NCBI GenBank assembly: GCA_951802425.1
Contig: OX637801.1
Location: 1,736,001-1,800,000, forward strand
DNA from: Clavaria fumosa
Taxonomy: Eukaryota > Basidiomycota > Agaricomycetes > Agaricales > Clavariaceae
Direction: 5' to 3'
DNA: 64,000 nt
The stretch's first letter is position 1. Each line of letters starts with the position of its first letter. The position numbers and the translations under genes are program-made. Below, one piece after another: positions 35,920 to 47,025 of this stretch. The notes beneath the pieces were generated by a model. That model saw nothing but the letters and a program-made list of their open reading frames with translations, searched no databases and was not told where the DNA came from.

Positions 35920-36521
35920 ATGAGTGTGGTTAACATGGGTCACCCCTGTATAGCCATGCAGAAAAAGCACAACCAAAAGGGAGGAGAGACTCCTCCCTTG
36001 GTAGGACCACTGCGCAACACCTGTGTCACGCAGTCAGAGGGAATAGGACCCTCTGTCGAGCCCAGTGGTGAACTACCACTAAGGGCTGACATGGCATCAT
36101 CAGCTGGTGTTAGGTCTGAAATGCCGTCAACATGTGGCAATCACCATGAGGAGGGTGCCACAATGCACCATCAGCTGGGAAGGCTGGGCCTTCCAAAGGA
36201 AAGGGCATAGAGCCCTTAGAAACCTGTGAGAGGTGGCTGTGAGAGTGGTCAAGCTCACAGGCTCCCTCCAATATGGGAGATGAGCAAACAGCAATAGCAC
36301 GAGCTAATGCTGTAGCTGAGAGACTCTTGGATATTCAGGCGGAACTCTCCCGCCAGGATGAAGAGTTTGAGGCTCTCATAAGGGTGATGAAAAATCGCCA
36401 GGCCACTATTTGGCAATGGTTAAGCGAGGAAGCTACCCATGTAAGGCAGGTATTGGACTTGCTAGACGATCAGGGAACCACACTAGTGGCTCTGTTATGG
36501 AACCAGGTTTGCTACCTGTGA
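35920..36521 (+). pseudogene. gag-proximal relic
   Basis: Two open frames, 35920-36210 (MSVVNMGHPCIAMQKKHNQK) and 36273-36521 (MGDEQTAIARANAVAERLLD, then LSRQDEEFEALIRVMKNRQA). The second looks like the helical start of a retroelement gag. Their position right after an LTR-like block supports that, but I see no zinc knuckle or core gag motif. Confidence 0.4.
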
Positions 36522-37250
36522 ATAATAATATTTAAGTAAGGGAAACTGAAGTTAACCCTAATAGGAACCTCAAATATTATTACTAGGCAAGCTCAATGTC
36601 CCAATTGAGCTTCTGGTTGCACACCTTCCTGTAAACAGATACTAAGATAACCTTAATATTGTCTACAAGGCATTGCTAATGTGGGCAGCAAATAGAAATA
36701 TTCTATAGTGACTCAAGCATCAATATCTCAAACAAGGGTAATTGACCAAAGGATCCCCATAGTCATCTCGACTATTTCATCCTCTTACACCTTGCTTTAA
36801 TATCCAAGCAACAATGAGATATTAAATACTTAAGTCTATTCATATGAATACTGTACTATGACAATATTCATATCTCTCCAATGGGATAGGAGATCCTTCC
36901 AACATTAAATCTCTGATACCCTCTCTATCCTATCTCCCTTTCACTCTCTTATATCTTGACCAAATTCCTATTCCTTCTTTAGATATAAAACATTTATATC
37001 TAATACCTGTAATACAAAGTAAGACATCAGTGACAGCACAGTAAAATTAACTAAGCACAAAAATATTTGTAGCACATGTATTACTAGAGTTAGCGCTGGC
37101 TTAAGGTGACAGGGACCTTGTTTTACTGTGATGTATAGCACAAAGTAGGACATGGCTGTGAAGTCAGTCAGCAACATGTCATGTAAAGTTGTTGCCACAG
37201 TACCTGTAAAATTTTAGGTGAAATTGTTTGTCATATAACAAATGTGACAT
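36522..37250. other. AT-rich unassigned repeat region
   Basis: Rich in ATATT/TAATA words with inverted motifs such as AAGCTCAATGTCCCAATTGAGCTT near 36,588-36,612. I recognise no coding sequence. Confidence 0.5.
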
Positions 37251-37985
37251 TTGTCACCTGAGTGTCACAGGACCATTGAAGTTGCACAGTGGCATGGGTT
37301 AATCATCCATGCCCCATCCCCTACACACTGCTGACCGGTATGGCGGCATGTGTTGGAAGGTCAACATCGCTGACCGCCAGCGGTACGTTAGTGGTCAGAG
37401 TCACAATGTCAACTCATATTACTTTCAGTGGATGGAGAGTTCCATGTGCTTGGGGCTTTCCTCTTCACTGATGTCTTCTTCCTTGTCTCTGCTATTATGT
37501 GCCACATTTTGCAGTTCTATGGAAGACAATGCCTATGTTCGTCTCGTTTCATCAGGACTTCGAGGATGACATTCCCCATGTAATTGGACGTCGATGCCAT
37601 GTGTCATTTTGGTCCTTGTTCAGTGTGTTTATTGATGTGACTTTCAGATGTCGAACCGTGCACTCACTGATTGGTGTGTGTCTTCCCCTACCTTTTCTTT
37701 CCATGCTAACTGTGTTTGTAGATCAAGGTGATGTAATTGAGTGTCCTCTTGTCGCAAGAATTCGCATGTGTGGACTGAGAAAAGTTTATTGTCAAAATCT
37801 CATAGCAATCAGATGTATTTGCGACCCCGTCCTCATGATAGTGTGACATAAGCATTGAATGCTGCTAGATGAGCAGTGGGTGTGGGACCTATGTCGACAA
37901 TGACAGGACATAGAGTTTGACCTTGAGAACAATAGTCGGTAAGTGCATATGTTGCGGTGAGTGGTAGCTGCTTTCGTGTTACTGA
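37251..37985 (+). other. coding-like but unrecognised segment left of the Helitron
   Basis: Several plus-strand frames stay open (for example 37499-37846), and splice-like signals occur (CAGCGGTACGTTAG...TACTTTCAG). Phrases such as DGEFHVLGAFLFTDVFFLVS and FVSFHQDFEDDIPHVIGRRC can be read in different frames. I recognise no family. It may be a decayed gene picked up by a repeat. Confidence 0.3.
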
Positions 37986-38020
37986 CTAGCAGTTAACCCG
38001 TGCTATGCTACGGCTGGGCA
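37986..38020 (-). repeat. Helitron 3' terminal hairpin
   Basis: ACTAG at 37985-37989 then a short AT spacer and the imperfect palindrome CCGTGCTATGCTACGG. A second GC-rich block, CCCTCGCTACGCTCGGGG, lies at about 38,070-38,087. Confidence 0.65.
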
Positions 38021-38142
38021 AATTTGCAGTTGACCATATGCTATGTACAGTTATCTGGATCCTCCCACCCTCGCTACGCTCGGGGGGCCCCGCCTCTGTG
38101 TGATAACAGCGGCTGATTTGAGGTTTGCAGTTTGTCTTTGTA

Positions 38143-41100
38143 TCACGTGCTTTTGTCTTGTGTCACCTGATCAATGTTAAATTGTAGTATAGATTTTTTG
38201 CCAGAAATTGGGTCATGATAGAAGAAAGATCGTGACATTGGTTGTAGAGGAAGCATGTTTTCGGGCAATCCTTTGAGGTGCGATGCATTGGAGTGTGTCA
38301 AACGAATCAGGACATATTTCGGGAGGTGTTTCAGCACTATGACTTCAGCATCAGGTATGTCTTCATCATCTCTTTCATCAAGAATGATATTGACAATTTC
38401 TCCTCAGCTGCCATTTGCTAGGTCTAGATCGACAGAGACATTGAATGTTACCATCACCTTCATTCCTATAAAAATTTCGACGACATCTGGTAAGCCTCCT
38501 TTGTCCTTTTGACACCCTGTCTTGGCTTTATTTGTCGTCATGATATGGAGCTGTTGTGTAGCTGTGATAGGTTGTCCTGCCATGGTATCTTCTGCCGTGC
38601 AGTAATATAGTCGTTTATTCTTCGACTTACATTCCCTCATGGTTATAGCAGAGTTCCAACGCCTTCGCACAACATGTCTTGGTGTTACTAGGACTGCATT
38701 GCTCCAAGGTTCTTCAGAAAAGTCGACTGGAGGACATAGTGGGTTTGTCATAACGAGTTCGTGTAGTACAGTGAGGTGTTCTCCTTGACAAGTTCCATGG
38801 TGTACATGTTGCATGACGTCATGCCATACAGGGTCATTCATTCGTATCTGTTGTTTCAATTGTATGACTGTCCAAAATTGTTCATAAATGCGTCCACCTA
38901 GTAACATGTCACCTTTATCTTTATCCACATTGACAGGCCAATACAAGGGACTCAACACTCTGCAGACGACCGGTGGGAATTGATGGTGGTCTCCAGTCAA
39001 GCAGACATTTATTCCTCCAAATAACTGGTCAGGGTTTCGCTTCGCTTCTCCTATAATACAGGATGTTTTTGCCAAGATGTCTTTTGAAACCATTGACATC
39101 TCGTCAATCATCAAGTATTCTATGTTTTGCCAAAAGGATTCCAGTTTTTTTTTGGTATGGGATGATTGTCGTCTGCCATTCAAGGGGAGCATTGTGATTT
39201 TATGTAACATTTTCCCATTGATGTTTGACGCTGCAATTCCCGTATAGGCGGTTTTTCAGCAGAATGTGGGACAAGTTTCGCTGCTTGAAGTTTTCTGTAA
39301 TGGTTTGGAGCATTTTAGATTTACCAACTCCTCCTTCACCTGGACATATCATGAGTAATTGTGGTGGGTGCTGGCCTGCTATTTTTCGCTCTAGATGATC
39401 ATTGATGATGTCGTACCATAGCCATTGTTCTTGATTTAAAGCACTAGGATTTATAGGAGTCAAAGACTCTGTGCCTTTTGTTGTCGACCAGGCATTGCCA
39501 ACATCCGAGATGGAGACATCTTCAATGCGATCGACATCATTATGACATGTAGCATGGTGCGTCACTGTATGTCGTGTTTGCATTTCTTTTTCAAGCGACA
39601 AAGATTCATTCCATCTCGACAGACATTCATGGTCTTCTTGTGTGGCTTTATGTCCATTTTGTATGCCATCATTTTCTGTCCCATTTTGATGTGTAGTTTT
39701 GAACATTCCATATTGAATGCCAATTTTTATTGCATCCTCAGCATGAGCTTCTTCACGCACGGAGGTTTGTGCCTGTCTTAATGCAGTGATGTCATCTTCT
39801 GTGACATGCAGAGTCTGACATAGCTAATCTAGTGGTTATTAGATAATTTTTTAAGATTGACATACCGTCGTATGCATTTCATCGTCATTTTCTTCGCAAT
39901 CAATATCACAGTCATTGACAGCTACATCTTCTTGTGAGTGATTATCTTCTGCTGCGAGTCGAGCATCGTAGTAGTATTGAATATTGGCCAACATGTTTTG
40001 AACAGAGCCATCTGTGTTTGTGACAAAGGCATTGAATGCTTCTTCCCAACACTCATATGGCTTCATAACATCCTCTATGCGATGCCATGGCTTGAGCAAT
40101 ACTAACATGCAAGCATAGTAGTAATCCTTTCGATTTGTATCATCTCGACAGGGGAAGAAATGTCCAACGATGTTCGGTAATGTGTTGTGTCCTTCAGGTC
40201 ATATGACACGGACATGTCGGCCAAATTTGGGATGCTCTGGTAGGTATGAGCTTCGACGTCTGCATGGGTCCTTCATGTGTCTTATTCCATCCTCCTGATT
40301 CATAAAGTTTAGATGACTGTCTTTGGAAGATGTCTGGTCATATGTATCGATGATGAAAGACCAGAATGAATATTCTTCCAATTCTAAACCTTGCAGTGCA
40401 TAGTCGAGTACTTGCGATGGCACATCCAGATGTCCATTGCAGTCGACTCTTAAGGTGACTGCGTCATTGCCCTCCTATACTTTGTTCAGCATTATCATTG
40501 TTACGACTTACACACAGACCTTTTCATCGTTTGCACCATCTCTATAAAGCTGTGTCTTGAGTGTCCGTATTAAGGATTGAATGGTTTGTTACCTACCTTG
40601 TGAAGCATAAATTGGGGTGACATTCTATGACTTTTGCAGCCAATGGAGCCCAGTACAAGGGCACATACATATGAGACGTGAAGTTGTCTCCCCACCCCAT
40701 CAAGTACGACACGACCTGAGGACCTGATAATTCCATCTCTCGATTTACACTTTGTAGACATCGGAATATGAGCAAGCAGTTTCGTTCTCGAATGTCGGCC
40801 ATGTAATTGGAATGTGAGTTATGAAAGGAAATGGCATCTCCCATGAGAGCAGATAAATTGAAATGATGACCCTGCTTCTTCGTTTGATAGTTCGTGCAAT
40901 ACCATGCGGTGTCTTTTGTGTCACGGCCATTCGATAGCATCTTTATGTCCGTATTGCATTTGAGTGTTCTGGCCAAGGGTGGACAATATGCATTGATGTA
41001 AGGATTGGTTCGTTTTGACTTCCATCATCCCAATTCATCGATGACATCTTTGTCAGACAGAGGCCAAGGAGCATGTCATTTACAAACGATTTGGCCATAT

Positions 41101-43720
41101 CAATCATGAATTAAGCAAGTGTTCACATGGCACTTGTGCAGTTGTTGAGACTGAATGACACAACCTTCCGTATCATTGCAACTTTGGAGCCAATGTTCTG
41201 AATTAGGGTCATCAGGTCTTGAGTATGCAAGATCTTTATCTGATTGTTGGTCATTGAAGTTTAAGTCATCTAGGTGTGAACAAATGTTGGCTTTGATGTA
41301 TTTTTCAATTCATTCACGGAAAGAAGGTTCTTGCAATCTCTGATGCATTTCGTCTGCGTTTGGTGCGTCCTTAAGCCATAACAGCATGTGGACATGTAGT
41401 GATCCACATCCTTGTGCCTCTGTAACTCCATAAAATTCAGTCAAATGACCTAAAAGGCCCTTGGTGCTGTGGACTCGTCAATTTGAAGCTTGAATCCCAA
41501 AGAGGGTCCATAAGACTGTCAGTATGAGAAAGGTGAAAAATTTTGCTGCACCATAAGGGTCACGAGCGATGTTTTGACCACGTCGTTTGGCATCAGGCCC
41601 AGCCATTTTGTGGAACCGATCCATGTCAATTTCTTCACTGCAAAAGACTTGTGCAATTGGGTCATGAATGTCAACTGGATTGATTGTTAACCATATGGAA
41701 GGCAGGTTTAAACATAAAGTCATTCCCCAAATTTCTCCTCGATATTTAGAACGGCTGTAATCTGATCCCATGACCTTGGAAGTGCTTGCAAAAAAAAGTT
41801 TACAAAGATATTGGATGTTTTTATTATGAATTCTGCATCATTGAGCTTCTTCATGCTCTGCTTCCTGAAGATCCTGGACTGTTATTTCAGATAACAGCCT
41901 TGCATTAAAGTCAAAGTCTTTTTGCCTCATTTGCAGTCATGCCAACCACATCGCCTGTCGAGTTTGTTTCATTCTGAAGACGACAAATGGGAATGAATGG
42001 TGGGTGCAAAAACATTTATCATGGTATTGGAGAAGCCAACGTGTGTGTTCGCTGAAGCAGACTTTATTCTGTTTACTTTCTTCAATTCCTCCAACACCAT
42101 ATGGCCACAGAACCGGAAATGCCGCCATCAAAGGGTTGAAATGTTTTGCATCCGATGACTCTCCATCCACAGATCCATCGAATTGGGAGACGAACTTTTG
42201 ATGTCGAACAACATATCCTCCCTCTTTACTGTGGTTGGACACATTTGCTAAAGCGTACATCATCATTTCCTCATGAGAAACTCGGGACAAGTCGACATTG
42301 GCCATAGCTGTAACCTGCATTGGTATGACATCAGCATTTTCATTACTGTCATTTCTGCTGACTTTGTAATTTCACAGGTTACATTAGTGGGATTCGTTTG
42401 CAGCAGAGGGCATGTAGTACGTTACCTGATGTTTCAGCAGGAAAGTCATCCAAGACATCTATTTTGTGATGTGGGTTTCAAAGTACAAAAAAGTAGTTGC
42501 GATGCCTACCATTCTCTTCAGCAACGAAGACATGGAACATATCCTTCACTTTCTCGAATGTGTATATCGTCATTGTGGTGCTGATTGATGATGGCTTGTA
42601 TTTCATAAGGTACGTCATTGTCTGGCAGCATATGCATGTGCGCTTCGGACAACTCGACACCAGCATAGAGAGGGTTATGACTCTTCAACCACATCAATGC
42701 TTCATAAACCACCCTTCAATGTACTTGGAAAGTCGACTGCAGCCAATTGATGGGAAGAGTCCCATGTCCAACAAATGTTATTGCCAAAACGGATACTAGG
42801 ATACGGGGAGGATGTGGAAGCAGTTGCCCATCGAGCATTTTGGTAATTTCATCCGTGTTGTGTTCATATAAAGTTACATTGCCACGAAGAGCACGCTGTA
42901 GGACGTCGGGAGACAGGTGAGACCCCTTCTTGGGATAGAGTTTGATGACATAGCATTTAGGAAAGTGACAGGCTATCAAGAGCTGCTCTGGAAGAGTTAG
43001 AATTGATAACTCGTCAGGTGTGTCCCCAATCCACAATCCATTCGCCAGCGACAACTTTGGCTGTCGATTCTTCTTGATTGCGTTCATGCAAGTCCCACAA
43101 ATCCAGGCCAAATCTCCTGACAATCCTTGTTGTTCAAGTAGCATGTTGTGCCATGTGACATGTGCAGGATGCGAAGTTGTAGGTGCCAGAAGGTTTCATA
43201 TGTCTGCTATTGCCAAAATGTCATACAGTTCACTGTCAACTCGCATGACTTCACAAGCACAAACAGCACAGACAACCATTTGTAAGGCGGCATTGCTGGT
43301 AGCATTGATAAAACTTTGGTAACATGCTTGTGCTTCTTCGTCAGATGGTAAGCACATAAAGTCATCGGAACTGGCATCTAAAAATTTTCAGTGACAATGA
43401 AGGGTAATGAAAATTCAATCACCTTCCAATCGTCGACATGTTCGACATTCTTCATATGCCTGTTCTCTCCACCGACGTTTTTTACCCAATTGACGTTCCA
43501 TAGTTGCTTGCTCTTTTGCATATCATGCCCAAGATATGAGTTCTAGTATGCGAGCTGGTTTTTTACAAAGTGCTTCGAAAAGTGAGTGGCGACTGTAACT
43601 TTCAGCTGCAGAGAACGTGTCTGCAGGTGCTGCTGCCAGAACCTCATTTTTGGTGAGGCAACCAAGGACGATGTTGATGGAGTATGACATGACCATACTA
43701 TTGCAGAATTCTTGTGGCAC
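38143..43720 (-). pseudogene. Helitron Rep-helicase gene (HUH Rep plus Pif1-like helicase)
   Basis: N-terminus near 43,720; a DUF6570-like segment (KLSLANGLWIGDTPDELSIL, 43.0 kb), then FPVLWPYGVGG (42.1 kb). Rep: LWLTINPVDIHDPIAQVF-type sequence (41.7 kb), the HUH motif HVHMLLWLKDAPN (His codons 41388-41396), and the two-tyrosine site WYCTNYQTKK (Tyr codons 40899-40901 and 40887-40889). Helicase: Walker A GEGGVGKSK (about 39,325), LMIDEMSM, LTGDHHQFPPV, ending VTQDKST. A real intron (GTATGT...TCAG) is visible near 39,800-39,860. Breaks: an extra A in an A-run at about 39,255 (a frameshift), and TGA at 43523, 40199 and 38404 where Arg fits. Catalytic motifs are otherwise intact, so it died recently. 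Confidence 0.88.
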
Positions 43721-43878
43721 CTTGCTCTACATTTCAAAGAGCGACACCTGATTCCAAGGAAAAGGTAAGTTTAATAATTATTGAAATGGTATAGAAATTA
43801 ATATCATGAGGTGTCACACACGAATATATTACCAGTCTTGAAGACCGCACTGCTCCCTCGCTCTTTCGCTCCTTCACC
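43721..43878. promoter_or_regulatory. divergent intergenic segment, Helitron Rep / accessory gene
   Basis: 158 bases between the Rep-helicase start (minus) and the ATG of a plus-strand gene. The arrangement suggests one bidirectional promoter for two genes carried by the same element; this is inferred from layout. Confidence 0.4.
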
Positions 43879-45996
43879 ATGTCGTCACTATCCCTTTCGA
43901 CGACTGCTATGGCACCTAAACCCTCCTCTTCAAAGAAGCATGTGAGAACGCCACAAGATGACATTGAAGATGTTCAAGCCAAGAAACAATGAAGGTCCAT
44001 CTTTTTTTTTTGGGTTCTTGAAGAAATGTCAATCATGCGTTCAGCGACACAAGCAACATTGAAGTGGCTTCAGAGCAGTCATTGAAAATAAACTTAAACC
44101 TGTTAAGTCCTTTCGTTATGTCCAATGCCATGCTTATGTATGACTCTTAGACGAATGGTGCTAGCGACATTACCAAAATTACTGGAAGTCAAAGGTTTTG
44201 TTGGGAAGGACGTTGCATACACAATCCCAACGGTCAATTTCAATGCAGCATTCAAACCGCTTGACCACATTGTTACGTATGTCACTTTCTTTCCTTGTGA
44301 CACAGGGAAACAGTTTATAATGTTGTGGAAGACGTCTCAATAATTTGTCTGTGTCATGCGGCACATGCGACTTGAAGAACATGGCAATAGAAGACCCATC
44401 CTCCTTCAAATTGAATGACCATCACTACATCATCTTACGAACTGAGGGCAGTCATGCAATGAGTTTCTTCATGGTTGGAATCGTGCAACATAGCACTTTG
44501 AAGCAAGACAAATGAGCACGTCAAGTTTGTCTTACCCCAAGTCGAGACGTGTGGCCTCGCAGTTGCGCTTTCATAGGCGCAGTTTTGCAGCAGAAATGAT
44601 TGCATTTTCAAGCATATCAAAATGGTTTATCGTTTTCAACCTGGGCTTCCACAGCACCAACGGCATCGAAGAAAGCGAGAGGAGTGTCTAGTGGTCGACC
44701 TGTGTCCTTGAAGCATGGCCTGTCACGGTCCTATCCAGTCACCCAGAACACCCCTAATCACCTCTGAAATACCTCTGATACATCTCCGACACATCTCCGC
44801 TCCAACTCCGGCACTTCCACTCCGATTCCGCTCCAACTCCGCTCCGGGGTCCAAAACTCTGATCTGGACTTTCGTCAGACTTCGATATCGGTCCTTCGGA
44901 CCAAATGGACTTTGTTTCTAGCATGTTCCTTGGTGCTAGTCCATGGTTAGTAACCATTGGGACGATGCCCACTACCCATGGGAACTTATCCTTTGCCTTA
45001 CATGTATCATCTATGCCTTTCTCACTCCTCAGGTGAAATTATTGTAGATATTTGATATATTCATGTTTCACAGTCTGCCCTATGCCCTACCCTGGTAGCA
45101 TATAAGCCCCCATGTATCTCCATGATCCTCAGTTCGAATATTAACGTTATTTCTGGTCCTTGCCACTTGGTCCGTGTGTTAAGGGACTTTGTCCTCACTG
45201 TTCTCGACAGTCCTGATGAGTTCCGCAAAACTCCGGCAGACTCCAACGGACTCTGGGCGATTTCCCCTCAGACTTTGTCCTTCCTTGTCCTGGAAAGCAA
45301 AGTACCAGCAAGGTTAAATTGGGACACGTATACATGTGGTGGCACAACCCATAAGTTGAGGCCATAGTCCCACCCCCTTTGACCTCCATCTAGTTCCCTC
45401 CTTTTGTGTAGAGGAGAAGTCCTCACGCAACTCCGATCCAGACTCTGACCGGACTCCGCTCTGCTCTGGCTCCACCTTTGCCACCTTTTTTGGTCTCCTC
45501 TACACTACCCTTACCCCCCTCTGGGAGCAAAGAATCAGATCTTAACATGGCCCAAGTAAGTAAAGAACATTGTAATTGTAGAAATTTGGTAATTGATCAT
45601 TTGGATAGTTGTTCGCGCACCAAATGAAAAAGGTAAGGGATACTTCGCAGTGTCGGTATACATACTGACGACATCTCAGTCCCCGTGTATGATGGTTGGA
45701 ATCCTTTCGCACTTGCAGGTTATCATCATTTACCAGAATTTATGGGCGACATCCCTGAAAATGCAGCAGCGCTGATAATCTTCACCGTCGCTCGCTTTCC
45801 TTACCATGGGGGCCTTCATAAAATCAATTTCTCCATTTCTTTCAACATCCAACAAGTCATTTTGTTGTTGCAAATGCCGGAGGACAGTGCCACTGAAGAC
45901 AACATAAGTGAGCACCAATCACAGGCAGGAGTCAAAGCTGTTGTGGAAAGTGACGCTGTTGTGGAAGACTACAATGAGGAAGGACCAATTATTTAA
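43879..45996 (+). pseudogene. Helitron-linked gene of unknown function, split by a solo LTR
   Basis: Pieces that look like one multi-exon gene: MSSLSLSTTAMAPKPSSSKK (43,879), LATLPKLLEVKGFVGKDVAY (about 44,160), FKLNDHHYIILRTEGSHAMS (about 44,410), TASKKARGVSSGRPVSLKHG (about 44,660). After removing the LTR at 44721-45547, HGP joins via a GTAAGT intron to IVRAPNEK and, over a second GTAAGG intron, to VPVYDGWNPFALAGYHHLPE, ISFNIQQVILLLQMPED, then an acidic tail and a stop at 45996. Frame and phase agree across both introns. I have the impression of many uncharacterised agaricomycete proteins with a similar VPVYDG...SFNIQ pattern, but can name no domain. In-frame stops near 44,514 suggest decay. 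Confidence 0.5.
44721..45547 (+). mobile_element. solo LTR, family D (TSD TGGCC)
   Basis: 827 bases, TGTCACGGTCC...GATCTTAACA, flanked by TGGCC at 44716-44720 and 45548-45552. It contains repeated CTCCG words (ACTCCGATTCCGCTCCAACT) and shares its 3' part with 21300-21437. Excision of one copy plus one TSD restores an exon-GTAAGT junction in the gene it interrupts. Confidence 0.85.
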
Positions 45997-47025
45997 TGTT
46001 CTGATGACTGATTGCACATGTCTTGTTGTTGCGAATGACAACTTCTTTCATGCTATGATGTCAAATACAGGAACTGGCAAGTCAACGAAATATTCATTCT
46101 GCAACTCCATATACCTCCAAGTCAGTGGCCATAATTTGTACCATACCATGTGAAGAAAAATGTAAACATTCTCCACCCAAATATACACAGGCATCCAAGA
46201 CATAATCCAAAGGTTTAGAAGATGCTGTGCAAGACATACTCGAGCTATTTCAGTTGAATGCTATGTTACTTTACATGGACGTACGACATTGAAAAGGGAT
46301 CCTGACAATGAACTTTAACTTTTACGCCATTGATGCAGTTGCTGAAGCCTCAGCAAGACCATGCAATTGTTCGTAAACTATGCAAGATGGTAAATGCAAA
46401 ATGCAAAATACCTTCCTTGTATGATGACGATCCCAGATTCCCTGGAATGATGGCAAGTCTGTTTGCAATTAACTTAAAACACATCATGCCAATGATCTGC
46501 CCTTTCGCAACCACAAAAGCGACACATTCCTTGAAGACCTTTCGAGACTCCAGCTGACGACTGACTTTGCTATGGACAGGCCAGGTCATTGCACTTCTGC
46601 AGACTATCACAGACCGATAGGAATGGACCCATGCCTCCCATGCCTCCTCCTGAAGTAAAGCATGCAGAAAAAGCCAAAGATGTTAAGCACTATGATGTTG
46701 ATAGTGTCAATAGGTGAGAATGACTGTGATTTTGCAGCCTGTCAAAGACATGTCTCACATTGCGTCAGACTATTGTGCATCAATTCAGCTCTGCCATCAA
46801 GTCAACGACCATCGATGGGGCTACTGCACAACAACATGTCAGGGGACAGTCGCTCGAAGATAAAGACCATCTTACTATGCTCTACAATATATGATGTCAT
46901 CTTCAATTTTTGCAGTCCAATGTCATGACTTTGCCTTGCACAGACATGCCATTCTGCCCATGAGGCTGTTGCACATTTCTCCTGACATGCATTCCACATC
47001 AACAGACATTTATCCTGATTTTTTA
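45997..47025 (+). other. unassigned, with a coding-like patch
   Basis: A patch at 46330-46557 reads LLKPQQDHAIVRKLCKMVNA and DDDPRFPGMMASLFAINLKH in one open frame and may be an exon, but I cannot assign it. The rest shows no clear gene. It may hold 5' exons of the nucleotidyltransferase-like gene. Confidence 0.35.

Larger units (their letters stand above)
37986..43720 (-). mobile_element. Helitron (Rep-helicase rolling-circle transposon), 3' part defined
   Basis: The minus-strand 3' terminus is read as CTAG|T at 37986, the canonical Helitron CTRR end followed by a host T. Just inside is a GC hairpin (CCGTGCTATGCTACGG on the plus strand, 37,999-38,014). The Rep-helicase gene fills most of the element. 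The 5' TC terminus could not be located and may lie beyond 43,720, possibly beyond the divergent genes up to 48 kb. Confidence 0.75.

Noticed and set aside
35675..37143. LTR element from 35675 to 37138 with CAAAG duplication
   Set aside because: CAAAG at both positions can occur by chance at this length, and the proposed end (GTATAGCA) does not mirror the TGTAAG start.
38070..38100. GC hairpin CCCTCGCTACGCTCGGGG as a transcription terminator
   Set aside because: This is eukaryotic repeat DNA inside the Helitron 3' region; a subterminal hairpin of the transposon is more likely.
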